Part shown: piece by piece, positions 31,168-32,820 of the stretch | Numbering within the stretch: position 1 is the first letter of the stretch | Layout of the letters: every line of letters begins with the position of its first letter | Source of the DNA: Parafrankia irregularis | Lineage (GTDB): Bacteria; Actinomycetota; Actinomycetes; Frankiales; Frankiaceae | Reading direction: 5' to 3' | Assembly (NCBI RefSeq): GCF_001536285.1 | Contig: NZ_FAOZ01000052.1 | Coordinates: 1-32,820 of the forward strand | Length of the DNA: 32,820 nt | Program-made: the position numbers and the translations under genes | The notes under the pieces: model-generated | The model's database searches: none | Seen by the model: the letters and a program-made list of their open reading frames with translations, nothing else | Told to the model about the DNA's origin: nothing

Positions 31168-31761
31168 ATGGCCGATACTCAGAAGGACCGTAGATATGCT
31201 ATGGAAGTCGGCATGCGACTCCGCGAAATCCGAAAGCAGCAGGGGTTGTCGCTCCAAGGCGTCGAGATCAGATCAAATGGTAAGACGAAAGTCGCCGCCC
31301 TCGGTTCCTACGAGAGAGGCGACCGAATGGTGACCGTGATCCAGCTCGCCGAGCTTGCCAACTTGTATCGCGTCCCGACCTCTGTCCTTTTGCCGCAACA
31401 CGACCGGTCGGCAGCCGGCAAGCAGCAGTCACGAATAGTCCTCGATCTCCAGAAGCTCGCAGAGGCTCCGGCCGAAGCTTCCACGCTGGCTCGCTGGGTA
31501 GAGCATATCCGGCGACAGCGAGGCGACTATGCGGGCCGTATGTTGTCCATCCGGTACGGCGATCTTGAAGCGCTCGCTGCTATCTATGACACGTCTCCAT
31601 ATGAACTAGTAGCACTTCTACGGTCCTGGCATGTACTGCACCCATCAAGCAGCGAGCTAGGCGCAACGGATGGTGGCGAGGGCCTCATCTCCCAGTCTTC
31701 GGAGGATGTCGAAGTCTGCCCCCGGCCATCAGGTTCGGCTGTCCTTCCTCCCCAGGGGTAA
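31168..31761 (+). CDS. BldD-like transcriptional regulator (paralogue)
   Basis: The protein matches BldD, the c-di-GMP-responsive master regulator of development in Streptomyces and relatives, along most of its length. The HTH domain reads GMRLREIRKQQGLSLQGVEI and LGSYERGDRMVTVIQLAEL, and the C-terminal domain includes HIRRQRGDYAGRMLSIRYGD and LEALAAIYDTSPYELVALL. BldD binds c-di-GMP through RGD-X8-RQDD; here it is RGD-X8-RYGD, so two of the last four residues differ and ligand binding may be altered. A 30-residue tail is extra. GGAGAGG precedes ATG 31168 by seven bases. An element-borne paralogue could compete with the host protein for its operators. Confidence 0.88.
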   Translation: MADTQKDRRYAMEVGMRLREIRKQQGLSLQGVEIRSNGKTKVAALGSYERGDRMVTVIQLAELANLYRVPTSVLLPQHDRSAAGKQQSRIVLDLQKLAEAPAEASTLARWVEHIRRQRGDYAGRMLSIRYGDLEALAAIYDTSPYELVALLRSWHVLHPSSSELGATDGGEGLISQSSEDVEVCPRPSGSAVLPPQG

Positions 31762-31937
31762 AGCCGCCACAGAGATCCCCAAGGTTCGCAGGGCCGAGCT
31801 TCAGACAACCCAACCTGCGGGCCCGACGGCCTTGGGGACACGTGTAAGGCCAGACCCATGGGTCGACCTGACCACCATCGTCCGGAGGCTCTGCCTCGTA
31901 GGCTGACTTCGGTACGAGGAGGAAGGGAACGGATGAC

Positions 31938-32711
31938 ATGAGCCGCCCCCGAGACGGCTTCGGCCCGGTGCAGCTGGCCCGCTGGCTTGGCATCACAGAG
32001 CGGCAGCTGCGGCGAGCGCAGGACCGAGGCCTGATCCCCCCACCCGACAGGGACGATCATCGCTGGTCGGATCATGTGGCGAAGACCTTGCCGGACCAGG
32101 TCGAAATGATCATATCGAAGGTCGAGGCCCAGCCTGAACCTGAGCAGTCGGTCGACACCGAACCAGCACCACGCCGAAGTCGTGACGGCTTCGGTCCCGT
32201 ACAGCTGGCCCGGCAGCTAGACATCAAAGACTGGCAGTTGCGCCGCGCGCAGGACCGAGGGCTCATCCCGGCGCCCGACATCGACGAACGCAGATGGTCT
32301 GCAGCCGCCATCGAGTCGATCCCCGGCCGAGACACAATCCTTGCCGACGTTGGAGACCACCCCGGCATCGGATCGTCCAAGGCCGCCGAGTACCTGTCCG
32401 GACGTACAGGTCTGCAGATCGAGCGAGCAGACGTTCAGGCTCTCGCCGAGCGCGGTGCGCTTCGTCCAATCGGCGACTACAAGGGATGGTCTCTGTACGC
32501 CCTCGATGACCTGGACGCGCTGTCTCTTGACCTGCTCGTGACAGTCCTCGCCGACCGGCAGAGCTGGTTGCAGGCAAGCCTCACCAGCCCCGAGGCAGCC
32601 GACCTGTTGGGATGGTCCGTCGGCAGGTTCGAGGTCACCGCGGAACGTCAAGGCCTCACAGCCGGCAGATTCGGCCGCTATGCGCGCGTTGATGTTGAGC
32701 GGTTGAGGTAG
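31938..32711 (+). CDS. Tandem-HTH (MerR-like) protein with internal duplication
   Basis: The 257-residue protein begins with two copies of one HTH module: DGFGPVQLARWLGITERQLR with AQDRGLIPPP at residues 6-44, and DGFGPVQLARQLDIKDWQLR with AQDRGLIPAP about 75 residues later. Both end in a DxxxxRWS turn. At the DNA level the copies are also similar, so the duplication is recent. Two further HTH-like parts follow (SSKAAEYLSGRTGLQIERAD and SPEAADLLGWSVGRFEVTAE). A GGAGGAAGG sequence lies about ten bases before ATG 31938. Binding of direct repeats in DNA is a natural inference. It stands between the BldD-like gene and the repeat array at the window end. Confidence 0.75.
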   Translation: MSRPRDGFGPVQLARWLGITERQLRRAQDRGLIPPPDRDDHRWSDHVAKTLPDQVEMIISKVEAQPEPEQSVDTEPAPRRSRDGFGPVQLARQLDIKDWQLRRAQDRGLIPAPDIDERRWSAAAIESIPGRDTILADVGDHPGIGSSKAAEYLSGRTGLQIERADVQALAERGALRPIGDYKGWSLYALDDLDALSLDLLVTVLADRQSWLQASLTSPEAADLLGWSVGRFEVTAERQGLTAGRFGRYARVDVERLR

Positions 32712-32820
32712 CGCCGGCTGTCCCCCGCCGGCTGGCGCCGGCTGTCCCCTCGCGGGCTTCGCCCGGAGCGCGGCTGCGCCGCGGAGCGCCGGCTGGCGCC
32801 GGCTGTCCCCTCGCGGGCTT
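32711..32820. repeat. GC-rich direct-repeat array at the right edge (cut by the window)
   Basis: A 33-base unit beginning GCCGGCTGGCGCC occurs at 32727-32759 and again, identical, at 32788-32820, giving a period of 61 bases. GCGCCGGCTGTCCCC occurs three times (32711, 32735, 32796). The units contain small hairpins such as CGGGC-TTC-GCCCG and CGCGGC-TGC-GCCGCG. The array begins at the stop of the tandem-HTH gene and runs past the window end. Iterons, extragenic palindromic repeats or a termination region are all open. Confidence 0.65.

Noticed and set aside
1-32820. CRISPR array or cas genes
   Set aside because: No regularly spaced 25-40 base repeats with unique spacers, and no Cas motifs, were seen; the right-edge array has nearly identical units.

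Overview
The window comes from a GC-rich actinobacterium, most likely a filamentous one. The evidence is high G+C at third codon positions, frequent GTG and TTG starts, a BldD-type regulator, an XRE/DUF397 pair, large TPR-type regulators, and many ATGA/GTGA start-stop overlaps. The content is accessory: a tyrosine integrase, a ParB-family protein, ssb, DUF932, dprA/comM and many small unknown proteins. No rRNA, tRNA, ribosomal protein or other core gene was seen, so I read it as part of a plasmid or large integrative element. No relaxase, TraB/FtsK-type pump, replication initiator or ParA is present, so the class of element cannot be fixed.

Layout. (1) 1-7.4 kb holds the integrase with a loxP-like inverted repeat (1455-1487), a winged-helix regulator, small unknown genes, an APH-fold kinase, a nucleotidyltransferase pair and a small HTH protein. 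(2) 7.4-12 kb holds a minus-strand unit: a 42-residue peptide gene, a 501-aa MBL-fold protein, an APH-fold protein with an altered catalytic loop, and a VOC protein. A TPR regulator is divergently transcribed from it. (3) 12-18.7 kb holds a second minus-strand unit whose genes mostly overlap: a divergent PTPS/QueD homologue, an NDP-kinase-like protein, a DUF2797 protein, a P-loop nucleotide kinase and a GT4 glycosyltransferase. It is preceded by an XRE/TPR regulator, an SH3-like small protein and a DUF397 protein, with a convergent NUDIX gene at its end. This looks like synthesis of a nucleotide- or pterin-derived glycosylated molecule, but the product is unknown. (4) 19.1-23 kb holds a plus-strand operon (Cys-pair protein, SSB, unknown, ComM/YifB, DprA) with visibly lower third-position GC. 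(5) 23-28.2 kb holds small unknown genes and a frameshifted remnant. (6) 28.2-32.7 kb holds DUF932, ParB-like, BldD-like and a tandem-HTH protein, ending in a GC-rich repeat array cut by the window edge.

The strongest non-coding signal is a pair of about 90-nt structured elements (18925-19009 and 27612-27699). Their stems differ by compensatory changes. One lies before the ssb-comM-dprA operon and the other before the gene preceding DUF932-parB. They could be leader RNAs or single-strand promoters of a conjugative leading region. The other main candidate for an undescribed system is the short peptide/MBL/pseudokinase unit facing a TPR regulator.
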